Origin: Bondarzewia mesenterica | Taxonomy: Eukaryota; Basidiomycota; Agaricomycetes; Russulales; Bondarzewiaceae | NCBI GenBank assembly: GCA_004802705.1 | Contig: SGPL01000111.1 | Span: 1 to 64,000 of the forward strand | Reading direction: 5' to 3' | DNA: 64,000 nt | In this document: one piece after another, positions 36,474 to 48,480 of the stretch | Layout of the letters: every line of letters begins with the position of its first letter | Position numbering within the stretch: the first letter of the stretch is position 1 | The notes under the pieces: model-generated | Told to the model about the DNA's origin: nothing | What the model saw: the letters and a program-made list of their open reading frames with translations, nothing else | Databases searched by the model: none | Translations under genes and position numbers: made by a program

Positions 36474-38442
36474 CTACAAGCCGTCCGTCGCTGAAACCCA
36501 CCTCCACCTGCGTACCTCGATTGCCCACCCTGTCCGCTTGCCGTCCGAAGCGGCCTCGCCCAGCACCCGCACCTCCGCCTCGTCAAACTCGAAATTCGCC
36601 TCGACGAGGTCGCGCTGCAAGAGCCGCGTCGTCAAAGCGGTCCTCCTTCTTTCCGTCTGCTGTTGCTGCTGCCATGTAGGTATGGGCGGTGGCGGCATCG
36701 ATGGCGTTACGAGTTCAGTGGTAGGGACCTGATCTAGCGGCGCTGCGGTGCTCGCGTTCAGATGAGAATCCGTAGACGCAACCATAGTGGTACCAGAAGG
36801 GACGTCTGCTGTGAGACGAACATGGGGCGGCGACGAGATAGATTTTGGCTCGACTACAACGGACGCCGCCGCCGTCGAGAGTACGTCCGGCTGAGATGCG
36901 GCTGGTGGAAGTGAAGGCAGTGAACGTAGCGATAGCGCAGAGTCCGCCGTACCGTGTCCAGCGCCGTTCCCGCTCTTCGCGACCCCGCCCTTCGTCCGCA
37001 CGCCCTGCGTCATGGTGGGCAAATTGTCTTCACCACCGTCCCCATCCACCATCAGCGAAATGCGCCACCGCCACTTCCCAGGCCCGTCCTCGACCCTGCC
37101 CGCGTTTTCCTTGTCTCCCTCCATTCCTGGTGTCTCGTCTCCCGGAGGAGCCGGGTAGGCGGAGAGGACGAACCGCTCGGTCTGCGTCTCCAGGATGACG
37201 CCCCGCGGTGGGTGGCCGTCCCCATCGGCTCCGTCCTCCTCCACGCGCCGGCGCTTCGTGGGCCTGTTGCCGTCCACGGGCGACAACGTCAACGGGCGGC
37301 GGAAGAGGGCGTCGCGCAGCACGTCTGGGTCGTATTTGAACCTGTCCGCGCATGGACTCGTCAGCAAACGGCTCTATTTCTGAGAAGAGGAAGAAAGCGT
37401 AGGAGAAAAAAGAGAGAGGGGGGAAGGGACTGACCCAGGCTCGCTCGTGCTCCGTCCAAACCCAAACACGACCGTCATCCGCGCGGCCTTGCGGGCCTCC
37501 TCCGCGCCCTCGAGCTCGACGTGGCCCATCACAATCCGGCGTCGCTTCCGCCCGCGACCCCACCCGACTTCGAATCCGACGCGTGCGGGCGAAGAGGCCG
37601 AGGCAGGCGAAAGGACGGCGCAACGCCCCTCGGCGTACTCGCGCAGGCGCTGCTTGCGATTGCGCGGCGCACCNTGAGCCGTGCCCTTCTGCATCGTGCC
37701 ACNTAAACGAGGTTCAGTTCAGAGNANCGANAGAANGGAAANAGAANNGAAACCGACTCACGGAAACGACCTCAACGTCCAACACCTCGATGCCAGCGCC
37801 GTCGTGCCCGTTGCCCCAGCCCGCACTCACCATCCCCCGCCCATCGTCCTCCTCCTGCTCTCCCGCTCCTTCTTCCCCNGCCAAACCTTCCTCAACATGC
37901 CCTCACCATGGCTCCCCAATACCCCCGATGATCCGTGACTGCGCGATCACAATCCTGACCTCGACCCTCAAATCCCGTCCGCCCATCCGCGCTGCCCGCA
38001 CGTCCGTCCACCGCACAAATCCTGCATGCACGCAGCATGCGACCATGTGCGAATCCTCCGTGTACACCCTTCCCCTGCAGAACATGCTCATCAACTGCAG
38101 TGTGTGCATCCCGTGCTGAACCCCCTACCCCAGATCCATGCGTGTATTGGCAATGGCTTTGACATCGATAAGAACTCTGATGCGATCAGTAGCATCGCTC
38201 GCCCCTCGCGGGCATGCGAGGAACAGGGGAAAAAGAGGTATGGGAATCGAGGGGCACGCCGTAGTTGGCGGCTCGTTAGATGGAGGAGATGCCTGGTGGA
38301 ATGCCTGTGCGTGCGATGACTGCAAAGACAGCACTAAAGCTAGATGCGCTGGAGGTGGTGCCAATATCTCGAATCCCCCACTCGCATGATTCACGTGAGG
38401 GTGATGGTCGTAGTGCAATTGCTGTGATGGCAGTGCCATCAT
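36474..38442 (-). CDS. Unidentified protein, intron-containing; N-terminal part uncertain
   Basis: I do not recognise the family. The best-supported part is the last exon (36,474-37,345): RFKYDPDVLRDALFRRPLTL, a KRRRVEED stretch, a long Ser/Pro/Thr linker with Q5, and a C-terminal LLQRDLVEANFEFDEAEVRV. It splices from an upstream exon (37,437-37,690) with RNRKQRLREYAEGR, RGRKRRRIVMGHVE and MTVVFGFGRSTSEPG (the junction gives EPGFKYDPD in frame). Further upstream a frame at 37,903-38,109 has RVYTEDSHMVACCVHAGFVR and LRVEVRIVIAQSRIIGG, and one at 38,125-38,442 is His/Pro/Ser-rich with a DATDRIRVLIDVKAIANT end. These probably belong to the same gene, but nine or more N bases between 37,674 and 37,879 prevent a reliable join. 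Basic motifs suggest a nuclear protein; that is inference. Confidence 0.5.
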
Positions 38443-38564
38443 CGAACCTCCATTCCCGTTCCTATTCCCGTTGGCATGGGCTCGCTATAGGTGCGGATGC
38501 CTGACATGGTATGTGAGTGGAGGTTCCAAAGCAATGGAGTCAGGGACGTGCTGGGCAAGCATAT

Positions 38565-39238
38565 TCAGATGACGGACAGGACACTTACTACCGTACACTC
38601 CGCTGGTGTATACCCCCACAGCTCGTAGTAACTCGTGAACACACTCAGATGGCATCCACGCACAAACTCTTCATAATTCAAGCCCAACACGGGGCTGTTC
38701 GAGCTTAAAAATTCAGGGTGGAATACGTCCTTCACGCGATCGTACGAGTTGTTGAACACCTGGACACGTCAGATCTGGTTTAGGATCGGGTCATTGGTGT
38801 CATCTGCCGTATTATGCGTCGTCATGGGTGGTAGGCTGTGGTGTTTGAGTGTGAAGATCCATCGCTTCAACAGCATCTTGTCTTCCTCGGATAGCAACTC
38901 ATCGGCTGAGGGGAATATCGAAAGGTTGCTGCATCATGGATACAATCATTCTTCAAAACGGACATCGCGCGTAGACTCACCCATTAGACCTCAAAGTAAT
39001 GTCAAACAACCTCGTGCCGATCCAATTTGAATGAGCGCGGCATCAGCATGCAGCCCACATCGCAATACCATGGTAACATGACCCACCAAAGTCAACCGAT
39101 GCCCTAAGGAATTTTAGGGCCACGCGCGAATCCTTGCCGACAACATGCACGACCTCATTGGTGTTCATACCGGTCACTTCACAGATGGTGGAGACAGCAT
39201 TGATCAAGGAGGACCAGCGGCGAGCGGCGAGTGACACA
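38565..39238 (-). pseudogene. Remnant of an unidentified spliced gene
   Basis: Three minus-strand pieces look like coding sequence: ARRWSSLINAVSTICEVTG with ALKFLRASVD (39,238-39,100), [20 protein letters not shown] with TNDPILNQ (about 38,920-38,765), and [20 protein letters not shown] with [10 protein letters not shown] (38,759-38,600). Order and spacing suit small-exon basidiomycete gene structure, but stops and unmatched frames occur between them and beyond 38,600. I do not know the family. It lies next to the TE compartment and may be decaying, or it may be the 5' part of the neighbouring unidentified gene. Confidence 0.35.
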
Positions 39239-39288
39239 AGATGGGGGGGTTTTAGTAGAGGAAGAGGCGAGAGCAGAAAGGGTCAGAA

Positions 39289-39373
39289 TGTAGAACAAGT
39301 CGAACTATAATTCGACTTGTTGCTTGCTTACCAGTAAAGAAGAACACCGGTAATCCGGTGAAGGCATACTACA
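39289..39373. repeat. 85-bp hairpin-forming element with TGTAG...CTACA ends
   Basis: The segment begins TGTAG and ends CTACA (inverted). Inside are two perfect hairpins: ACAAGTCGAA (39,295-39,304) with TTCGACTTGT (39,311-39,320), and CACCGG (39,345-39,350) with CCGGTG (39,355-39,360). It is followed by an A-rich run (39,374 on). It could be a tiny MITE, a solo-LTR fragment or an RNA 3' end; the sequence does not decide. Confidence 0.5.
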
Positions 39374-39523
39374 AAAAAAAAAAAAAGAGATTAAGTACAT
39401 GAATCTTACAATTTTGTAATGTCCCTAGTTCAACTCTAATCACAATTCGTAGTCTGAGACTAAATGGAGATAATCACGATTTTTTGAGGGGGGTCAAAAT
39501 AGCCCATCCGACTGCTATAAGTA

Positions 39524-39546
39524 ACGATTCCCTAATCGGGAATCGT
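39524..39546. repeat. Perfect 9-bp inverted repeat
   Basis: ACGATTCCC (39,524-39,532) and GGGAATCGT (39,538-39,546) are separated by five bases. It is the third of four perfect hairpins in less than 400 bp. Confidence 0.8.
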
Positions 39547-39653
39547 AACTTTGATTGAGCTGTTATTTGTTGTGCAAGATCAATTCTAGTATTCCAGTAG
39601 CACGAGTAGGCGCAACGAGGATTTAACATGACGGTCATATGATCAGTTTCTCC

Positions 39654-39667
39654 CTTCAAGCTTGAAG
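39654..39667. repeat. Perfect 14-bp palindrome with CTTGAAGC repeats
   Basis: CTTCAAG immediately followed by CTTGAAG forms a perfect palindrome, continued by a second CTTGAAG and CCTGAAG (to about 39,681). Confidence 0.8.
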
Positions 39668-39891
39668 CTTGAAGCCTGAAGTCCTCTTACTACCACAGTC
39701 TTTATGTGTTCAGAACAAGTAACATTTATATCTAGTAGCTACTGATTTACAATGCTAGTATACAAAGAGGTAGAATATTAAAAGAAAAGATCAGTTTGAC
39801 CGAGCAGTGGAGGAGAGCACCTTCAAAATGCTAGACTCAGGATTTCAGCCAATGCCCACCACACACCTAACATGACTTGCGGACAGACATG

Positions 39892-40060
39892 TCAACAGTC
39901 ATCAGTGACGATGAAACTCTCAGGTTTGATATCACGATGAAAAATAGAGGTGCCATCAAGAAAGCACTTCACGCACGAGGTGGACGACAGCATAACTGCT
40001 CGTGCTGAGCTTCCTGATGACTTCGAACTCCTGGGATGGCTGCTCGTGAACTGCAGCAGA
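39892..40060 (-). pseudogene. Broken serine/threonine kinase fragment
   Basis: The minus strand reads QEFEVIRKLSTSSYAVVHLV then REVLS, the start of a protein kinase domain with a glycine-loop-like pattern (the usual G residues are S here). Within a few bases, in another frame, it reads TSIFHRDIKPESFIVTDDC, the kinase catalytic loop HRDIKPE-N with Asn changed to Ser. In a normal kinase about 100 residues separate these motifs, so an internal deletion with a frameshift has joined them; the invariant VAIK lysine and the rest of the C-lobe are missing. Flanking sequence (40,060-40,370) has no clear link. It sits at the border of the repeat compartment. Confidence 0.7.
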
Positions 40061-40381
40061 CAGCCAATGAACTGCAAAGGCTGATGTCAAAGGGAGGATC
40101 ACTGACAGTGAGAGGCACGTTGAGAAAAGAGCTAAAGTTGTCAGCAGAGCTCGTTGTTCTCATTAAGCTACTTGGTATTTTCCTGTCTGAGAGGACAGAT
40201 CTGCATGGACAGTGGGAGAAAGACGGCGACCTGCTCGGGTGAGAGCATCAGGACCGTCTGAAGCTTTGTGACGATCTGCTTGTGCTGAAAAAAGGGAAGA
40301 TGGCTCTGGTTCCTCCTCTTCCAACTGCTTGCAGCGCTTCCTCAAGATCTGGAACTCCTCATCTACCAATAGCTGTAGTAA

Positions 40382-40620
40382 CTTTGTAAAGTTATAACTT
40401 GTTATAACATAAGGGTTTGCAAAGTCTGGTTAATACAATGGCCTATATTTTAATTAGAGGTCTGCAAAGTGGCTATATATTATAAATGGCTTTTTATATG
40501 TTATTTTCCTATGTTATTTATTATGTTATCTCCTATGTCTTTTTCCTATGTTTTTTATATTTTTTTTTTCCTATGTTTTTTTTCCTATGTTTTTTTTTTT
40601 TNNTNTTTTTTATTTATAAA
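40382..40620. repeat. Low-complexity TTTTTCCTATG repeats and poly(T)
   Basis: Imperfect tandem units of the form TTTTTTCCTATG run from about 40,490 to 40,600 and dissolve into poly(T) with N bases (40,602-40,604). This marks the switch from CpG-containing to CpG-poor DNA; assembly here is probably weak. Confidence 0.75.
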
Positions 40621-43439
40621 GTTCCTTGCTATGAGTATATCTAATTTTAACCATTCTAATCTACATTAATTTATTCAAAATAGAGGCCAGACTTTAAAAT
40701 AACATTAACATCAAGGAGTACTATTTCTAGTAATAACTTATTAAACATCTCTAAAAAGACATGCATACTTGCCTTTTAGCAACTAGGATAGGAGATATAA
40801 AAATAGCATTTATGATAAGACACTCTATAAATGAAAGTCATAAAGCTAAATTAGTCATATCTCAGCTAATATTGTACTAAATTTGATTTTGATTATAAAT
40901 TTATAATTTGCTCATCAGTGGCTTTCAGATGATATCTTTATCAGAGAAAGACAAGGTCATCTCAAAATAAGTTATTTTTAGCTTTGTCAATAAAACATCA
41001 ACATCTCAGCTAATACTACACTAATTCTAATTCTATTTTTAGATTTATCATCTGCTCATCAGTAGCTTTCAGTGACATCTTTATTGAGAAAAACTAAAGT
41101 TATCACTTGATGACTTATTTTTAGCTTATGATATAAAATAGCAAGTATTTTAACTAATATTATACTAATTTTAATTTTAATTTCAACTTATAGATATCTT
41201 TATTAAGGGCTTCTATGTAGAAGAATAAATACAATATAATCTTATTATGTCTGATTATAATGTCATCAATAGTATGTTTAACTTTAATATGATCTCTTAT
41301 GATATCTAAGCTCTTGAATTTATACTGAGATTGAACATACTTTTATTTTGATTGGACTATTTATTACATTGAGCTATAGATATCAAGCATGAGGTCTTGT
41401 GAACTTCAAAGTTGGTGTAAATGTATACTCATTTAAATCAAACTACTATTAAGTTTAGCTAACTGTTATATATAAATCAATAAATATATAACAAAGTATG
41501 TAGAAGTANAAAAAAAAAAAATATAAAATATATATATAAACTATATATAAATCATATAAAAATCATGTGACTAAAATATATCAAAAAAATCAATAAACTT
41601 ATCAAAATTATGTGACTAGAATATATCAAAAGTATGTAATAATAATGTATATAAATTAAAAATTAAAAAGTAGCTATAAATAAGTATTGCAGTAGTTTTA
41701 TATAGCTGTACATAAAATACTTCATTTGAACTATTTTAAGTGCATTTAGTTATATTTAAAATAAATATGGCTTTATATTCAATATAAAAAGGCTATAGTA
41801 AGGTGCAGTATGGGCTTTTTTATGCAGTTTAAAGTGGAAAGATGTTGCAGTAAGACCTCAAGCAGCAAGTTCTCATAGGTTTGTACAAGCTTTTAGTTCA
41901 AGAAGGCAAATAAAGCTTTGATCAAATTAAAAGCCAAGCTAAACTGACACATCACTAAAGAGTTCCTGAACTAGGCCTAAAGTGTATCAGTTATTTGCTT
42001 CTTCTTAAATTATGACTTTTCATCTTCTACTTGTTTTTCATTTTTTTACACTTATAACACTTGTTTAAAAATATTCTCCTCATGTATACGTGGACAGACT
42101 ATCTCATTTATTATATAAAGTAATATAAGCTCTTTTTTCTTTTCTTTATCTTTACTCCCCTCTGCCTTGTATCTCTGTACGGTTTTAGAGTCTAGAGCTT
42201 TATTATACTGTCACTACAATATGGTTTATTATCAACTTTCTAGTTGCATGACAATTATCACATTCAGATCTCATACAATCTACACATTCATCTTTTCTCG
42301 CATATTTAACTCTCACAATCTTGAGCATTTTTGATATCCTTATTAAGCCAACTTGTTTTTTAAATTAATAGGCAATATCTATAACTTTATAATTGCACTT
42401 TAATTTTATATGTAAATCTATTCAGGTGATAGAGGTAATGTAAATGAGGATAAAAAGATAAAGGAAGAGAGATAAAAAGATAAAGAGGAACTCAACCCAA
42501 AGTATGGTAAATAGGATATGAATAGAGATAAAAATAATAGTAAGGATAGAGATGATAAGAATCAAAATAGTAAGAGTAGAGATAGTGAGAACAATAATAA
42601 AGCTACTAAAGTTATTAATTTTAAGAACTCAAAGGAAGACTCTATCACTACTTTTAAGGTCAAGTTATAAGTAATCAATTTTGCCATCCTCTATATCATA
42701 GTCAAAGAGAACAAAAATAAGTGCCACAACTTAAATGCATATAAAGTCATTTATCAGAGGGTCCCACTTTTACAATGATCAAGAGAAACCCACCTCGCAA
42801 GCTCTGAGACATCGAGCTTGATACTAGAGTATAAATATTATATGCTTAAGGCACAACATCATGTAGTCTAATAAGTCATGTATTTATTCATAAGTTATCT
42901 AGATATTAAATTTATCATAAAGATGGCAATTATAGGGCCACACTAGAGCAGCGTGATAATCTGCTGTAATGGCCATTTTACTATCATGCAGCTGGATGCC
43001 TAGCATCAGGATCTTAATTCTCAACTAGACATACTCTCACACACTAAAGAATTGTAGTGGTCAAAGCCCCTTAAACTGTATATTGCTAAATTTAACAAGA
43101 GACTTGATACTATTTAAAGAAAGATTGAAAGATTTGTTAGGAGAGGGCCACTACATTGTATGACATGAATAATTTTTGCATCTTTTTAACTTTATGTTAA
43201 AAACTTCATTAAAGTCTTGAATAAATTAATATTAAAGCTNATNTNTCATTTAATGAGTGCAATTGAGTTTATGTAATATCTGAATATGTGTTTTCAAATA
43301 TGCATTCTTCATCCATAAATGTACCATTATATTTTCATACATTGTAATCTTTAGAAATTATCCTTGCAGTAAAGTGATTGAATCCTTAGTATATAATGCC
43401 TTTTAATTAATATATAGTTATATCAATCATTATGTTGAG
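40621..43439. other. AT-rich DNA without identifiable genes
   Basis: This stretch contains no long open frame and almost no CpG. It includes TA-rich microsatellite-like sequence (41,509-41,650) and a purine-rich segment (42,430-42,620) of GATAAAAAGATAAAG-type units that would encode Lys/Asp/Asn-rich peptide. Some of it may be the decayed 5' part (LTR, gag) of the copia element that follows, but nothing diagnostic is left. N bases occur at about 41,509 and 43,240-43,246. Confidence 0.5.
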
Positions 43440-44880
43440 ATCAAAGTCTCCAAATGGGCTGACAATCAGCCTAATGATCTTGACCTGACCATTTCCCTCA
43501 CCTTCACTTATAAGATGTTGAATACACATGTGGCTAGTGCATACATTACTATGCTTGCCAAGTCTGCTGATGCCTCATCATCCTCTGAATTCCTTTATGC
43601 TGAGGGCTCTACCCCAACCACTTTCAAGGAGGCAAACCATGCATCAGAAATTGACGACTTGATGAAGATTTCTATGTGAAAACTGGTACTACGTGAACCT
43701 AGGATGAATCTTGTAGGCTGCAAATGGGCCTATGCCTATAAATTTGATGTGATGAACAATTAAAAACTGAAAACCCACCTTGTCACTAAGAGTTTCTACT
43801 AAATTCTTGGTCTTAATTTTTTCGAAATATTTACGTCTATTGCCCATTTTAATTCCCTTAGGACTTTGACCATCATATTTGCCTATCGGGATATGAAAAT
43901 TAGGCAAGATAACATCAAGAAGGTATACTTAAATGTGAAACTATTGGAGCACATATTTATGGAGCAACTGCACAGTTTCATCTCTTCTAAATTCTCAGAT
44001 CATGTCTGTGAACTGGAATGTTCCCTCTACGGCCTCATATAAGCCAGCAATGACTAGTGGAAAGAATTTGACTACACCTAGACAGATCTGGGCTTTACTC
44101 GATTATGTATAGATGAGAATATTCATGCTAAGGTCAAACAAACTAGTGAGCTCACCCTTATCAGTACCTACACAGACAACATCTTCTCCGGCAGTGACTT
44201 TGCTGAGGTACTATCTAGTACCTGATCCTAACTTGGTCATATTTACAAAACTAAAGATAGCAATGTCAAGTTTTTAGTTGAGATTGCTATCACTCATGAT
44301 CATGATGCTGGTACAATACGCCTTTGCCAACATGAATATGCAAAGCACATTCTTGAACATTTTGAGATGAAGAATGCCAACTCAGCTAAAACACCCTTGC
44401 CACCTGGGCTAGAGCTCATGTGCACAGTGATCAATGTTACACCTAATGATGTGGCATTTATGGCCTACATCCCCTACTATAAAGCCTTAGGATCGATGAT
44501 GTACCTCATGGTAGGCATGCACCCCAATCTTGCTTATGCTGTATAGCACTTGGGCAGCTTTATGTCTAACCTTGGCATTGACCACTAGAAAGCCTTGAAA
44601 TATGTCTTGTGGTATATCAAAAGCACTCTCAATTACAGTGTCATATACTATGGTGCCCATTCTGCCTTCCTTACAGCCAGTATTGTACTCTGATTCTTCA
44701 CATGCTAACTGCCTCGACACTAGATTCTCCTCCTATAGATACATTGTCATACTTGCTAGTGGACCAGTCTCATGGAGCTTCTACTATCAGGATGTCATCA
44801 TCCTCTTAATGATGGAAGTTGAATACATCGCTGCCAAATGGGCCTTGCTAGCAATTGACAAATACTATTCTTAACTAATT
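43440..44880 (+). mobile_element. Degenerate Ty1/copia pol remnant A (RT-RNase H)
   Basis: Reading across stops, the plus strand gives the copia reverse transcriptase: EANHASEIDDLMKISM, LREPRMNLVGCKWAYAYKFD, an R/K-x-x-x-x-LYGL block at about 44,030 with Gln replaced by stop, the catalytic box YTDN at 44,169-44,180 (normally Y-V-D-D), EHFEMKNANSAKTPLPPG, and the C-terminal SMMYLMVGMHPNLAYAV. RNase H follows: SDSSHANCLDTRFSSYRYI, GPVSWSFYYQ and MEVEYIAAKWALL. Stops replace Gln (TAA/TAG) and Trp (TAG), and at least one frameshift lies near 44,690. No LTRs or integrase could be recognised around it, so it is truncated or very decayed. It cannot be active. Confidence 0.88.
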
Positions 44881-45197
44881 GCTTTACAATGTCTGAAACT
44901 AGAGGACTAGAACAAGATCAACTAGATAACCCCTATTTCAGCACACAGATATCTGAGAGTGTACAGTAGGAACTCAATGATATGCTAGGCACATAAACTT
45001 TTCTTAATTTCAACAGCTCGCTGAACAGTCTGAACACTAAAAGAAATACTAGACTCAATTCTACGCTCATACATGTTTGTAGTCATTATTAGGGGGTAAG
45101 GATGTTTGATGAGCCACTCCCTCCTAACCCACCTTTTACAACTCATTATAGTAGTCAACTATGCCCACTGTCCCCTGAAGAAGAACAATAGCTCATA

Positions 45198-48100
45198 ATG
45201 AATCTCATGTCAGTTGCTTTGAAGTTCAATGTGTCCAGCATTACTCAATTGATGAGTGTTATGAACTACTTGGACTGGGCTAGAGTATGCATGTCTGCTC
45301 TAAAATCAACAAGACTAGCATGCTACATTCACAGATTATCAGTCAAACTACAAGATGCTAAATCCAAAGATTACTACCTCTGGGTGCCTAAGATGAACAA
45401 ATGGCTGAACTCATCCTTGTATGCACCCATAATAATCTCTTTACACTTTTTAGTGACTTTATCTCAGAGCTAACCCACTTTATTAATGTGGCCCTCAGCT
45501 TAAAAACTTAGCACCACCATCTTAGTCATGTAAGTTATAATATGGTACACTACATGACTTATAATGGGCTTGTTACAAGTATGCCTACCAATACCTCAGT
45601 GCCACCCCCAAAATATAATACTTGCATCCTTGGCAAGCAGACTAAACATTCAGTCCTTTAGTCTTACATGCATGCACATTCCACCATTTTACTGGCTATT
45701 GTCTATGCTAACCTTATAGGACCTATTTCTCCTACATCTGCTAGTGGCAAAGTATACTCTCTAGACATTCACAATGATTGTACATTCAAGGCTTGAGCAC
45801 TCTTACTTGTACATAAATTAGATGCAGCATCTTTGTTCATTGACTGGTGTGCTACCACTGAAGTAGCATGCAGTCATCAACTTCACATTATATGCACTGA
45901 TAGTGGTGAGGAATTCACTCCTGCCTAATTTAAACAATACCTTTATCACTCCAATATCACATACCAAATGTTCGCACTTTACACCTTCACTCATGTTAGA
46001 GCTATTGAATGCCTTCAATGCACTTTATTTAATTATGCCCATATTATGCAGATTAGTGCTAATCTTCCTCTTTTACTCTGAGATGAGTGTTACCTCATCA
46101 TCACCTACCTCTATAACTGTACTACTATTTATACTTTGAATAATGTCACTCCTGACAAAGCCTGATCTAGATCTAAACAGGACATATCTCATCTTTGTGA
46201 ATTTGGTTGCTATGTATTTGTTTTAATACAAGACTGTCATAACCCTAAAGTAAATAACTGTTCTCTTGAATGTATTTTAATTGGTTACTCCCCCCATTCT
46301 AAGGCTTATCAATGCTACCATCATGCATTTGGCTATATCTATGTCTCTTACCACATTACTTTTATTGAATCTTATGATTCTTCTTCTATTCCATCTTTCT
46401 CTTCTGTTCTCTTATATTTTGTACTACCTATCACTTTTCTTTCAAACACCACCTCTTTAAAACTCATACATGATGATGATTTCATTTTTTCTTTCTTTTT
46501 ATCATTATAATCTCCTGTTCTATCATCTACTATACTACAATCTCTCATACCTTCTGTACTACCTACTATCTCTTTCCTTCCTGATCACTTTTTAGATACC
46601 CCTTTATCTTCAATATCTATATCCCCTCTACCCTTTCTCCTTCTCATTCCCTCTCCTCTCCTCTGTATCCTCCCTTCAGCACCCCCACTCTGACACTCTA
46701 TATGTATTTACAAACCCTCTATCAAATTATTCACCTCTACTGAAACATTGCAGCCTTCCCCATCTCTCTTACCCTCACCTCTTGATCTTGCCTCTGCTAC
46801 ACCTCTTGTGTAACCTCCTCTCTTTCTATTATCACCCCTCACTTCCTTTCCTTCTAATTTTAAACTCCTCAGACTTATAGTAGCTGAACTTAATAATGAA
46901 CCATGTACTTGGACTGCTACTTAGGCTTCCTCAAATGCCAACAAATAGTAAACAGCTTATCTTGATAAATTAGCTTCTATCTGCTCACATAACATTTATA
47001 ATTTAGTTTTTCAGTCATTTGTTTTACCTGATCAATATATCATCAAATGCTGACCTATTTTCACTATCAAACAAGACACTCAAAATAATTCTATTTGCTA
47101 CAAGGCTTGACTCATCACAAAAGGATTTATCTCAATCTCAGGTCAAGACTTCATTACTACTTTCTCCTCCATCACCTGACTCAAATCTCAACACCTTTTA
47201 CTATACCTTGCTGTATACCTCAAATGGCTTATCGAATAACTAGATATCAAAATGGCATTTCTTTATGGTAACCTCATTAAAGATCTATGGATAGAACAAC
47301 TTAACAGATTTTATGAATTAAACAAAGATGACTAGGTTTGAAAACTCAAAAAGGGCCTATATAGACTCAAATAAAGGAGCTGCATATAGAACCAAAAGCT
47401 ATATCAAGCCCTCCTTAGTTTTGGCTTCACACAACTCAGCATGAAATGGAGCTTTTATTATTGCTCCATGCTTAGCAGTATATGCCTTCTCACTATTCAC
47501 ATCGATAATCTTAACCTTACAGGTTCTACTACTAATAAAATACTCTCCATTAAAACTTCTCTCTATAGACACTTCAACATTGTTGAACTTAGCCCCATCT
47601 AATGGCTCATTAGCTCAGCCATTATATGCAATCTCACTCATCATACTATTACTGTCTCTCAAATTGGGCTCATCGATTTCATCCTCTCCAAATTTTATCT
47701 CACTGATGTTCACCTAGTTTTTACCCCTCTTGATTGCAAAGTCAAATCCTCACATAATGACTGTCCTTCATCTGACTCTGAGAAATGCACTATAGCCACT
47801 ATTTCTTATTATGAGCTAATTAGTTGCCTTATGTACTTGTCTATTAGCTCTCACCTTGACATCACATTCATAGTCCAACACCTGAGCCAGTTTAATACTA
47901 ATTCTAGCCCACATCATTAAACTGCTGCCAAGCACATTATCTACTACCTCAAAAAAACTCGCACATATGGCCTTGCCTTAGAGGGCACACAACCACTCAT
48001 CCTCTCTGGCTACATCGACACTAGTTTTGGCAGTACCCCTAGTCCCACTAGATTATGCTGCTTCATCTCCAGTTTTAAATTTTTACTAAGCTCTGGTCTT

Positions 48101-48480
48101 ATTTCTTGGAGCTCTAAATGACAGTCTTTGATAGCCATATTGATATATGAAGCAGAATTTATCACCGCTGCTCATGCCTACAAAGAAGCCCTATGGCTTC
48201 ATATAGTTCTCATCTCCCTTAATTTAGACCCATTTTTGTCACCTCAATACATTGCGATAACTAATTTACAATTCACTTAACCCAAGACTAAGCTTTCTAT
48301 GATAAGAGCAAGCACATTGACATACAACATCACTTTATTTGTAACTATGTTATCCTCCAGCACATCTAATTTGACTATGTCTCTATAAAAAATAATATCA
48401 CAGACACCTTCATAAAGCCCTAAGTACAAAATATCAGTCACTTTCTTCATGACTGAGGACTGAGAGGTCTATTTAATCTA
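45198..48480 (+). mobile_element. Degenerate Ty1/copia element B (gag-integrase-RT-RNase H)
   Basis: A gag-like piece (45,198-45,473, with MNYLDWARVCMSAL as in the UBN2/gag family) is followed by a pre-integrase trace and an integrase core: CTDSGEEFTPA (45,894-45,926) with the second catalytic Asp, a TPAQNG-like region now broken, DECYLIITYLYN, LEFGCYVFVL-like and SPHSKAYQCY. A pyrimidine-rich linker (46,376-46,850) leads to the RT: FITTFSSITCLKS, MAFLYGNLIKDLWIEQ, catalytic box HIDN (47,498-47,509; normally YVDD) and SYYELISCLMYLSI. RNase H ends near 48,400 with LISWSSK, AEFITAAHAYKEALWL. Near 48,450 GACTGAGGACTGAGAGG resembles a polypurine tract. Many Gln and Trp codons are stops. I could not pair two LTRs by eye. 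It lies 320 bp after remnant A, same strand. Confidence 0.88.

Noticed and set aside
43440..48480. Reassigned stop codons (TAA/TAG read as Gln), a non-standard genetic code
   Set aside because: CAA and CAG are also used for Gln in the same frames, Trp codons also became stops, catalytic residues are lost too, and the host genes use the standard code. Mutation explains it better.
43440..48480. One long copia element covering both pol remnants
   Set aside because: Remnant A and element B each carry their own RT catalytic box and RNase H in the same orientation, so there are two elements.
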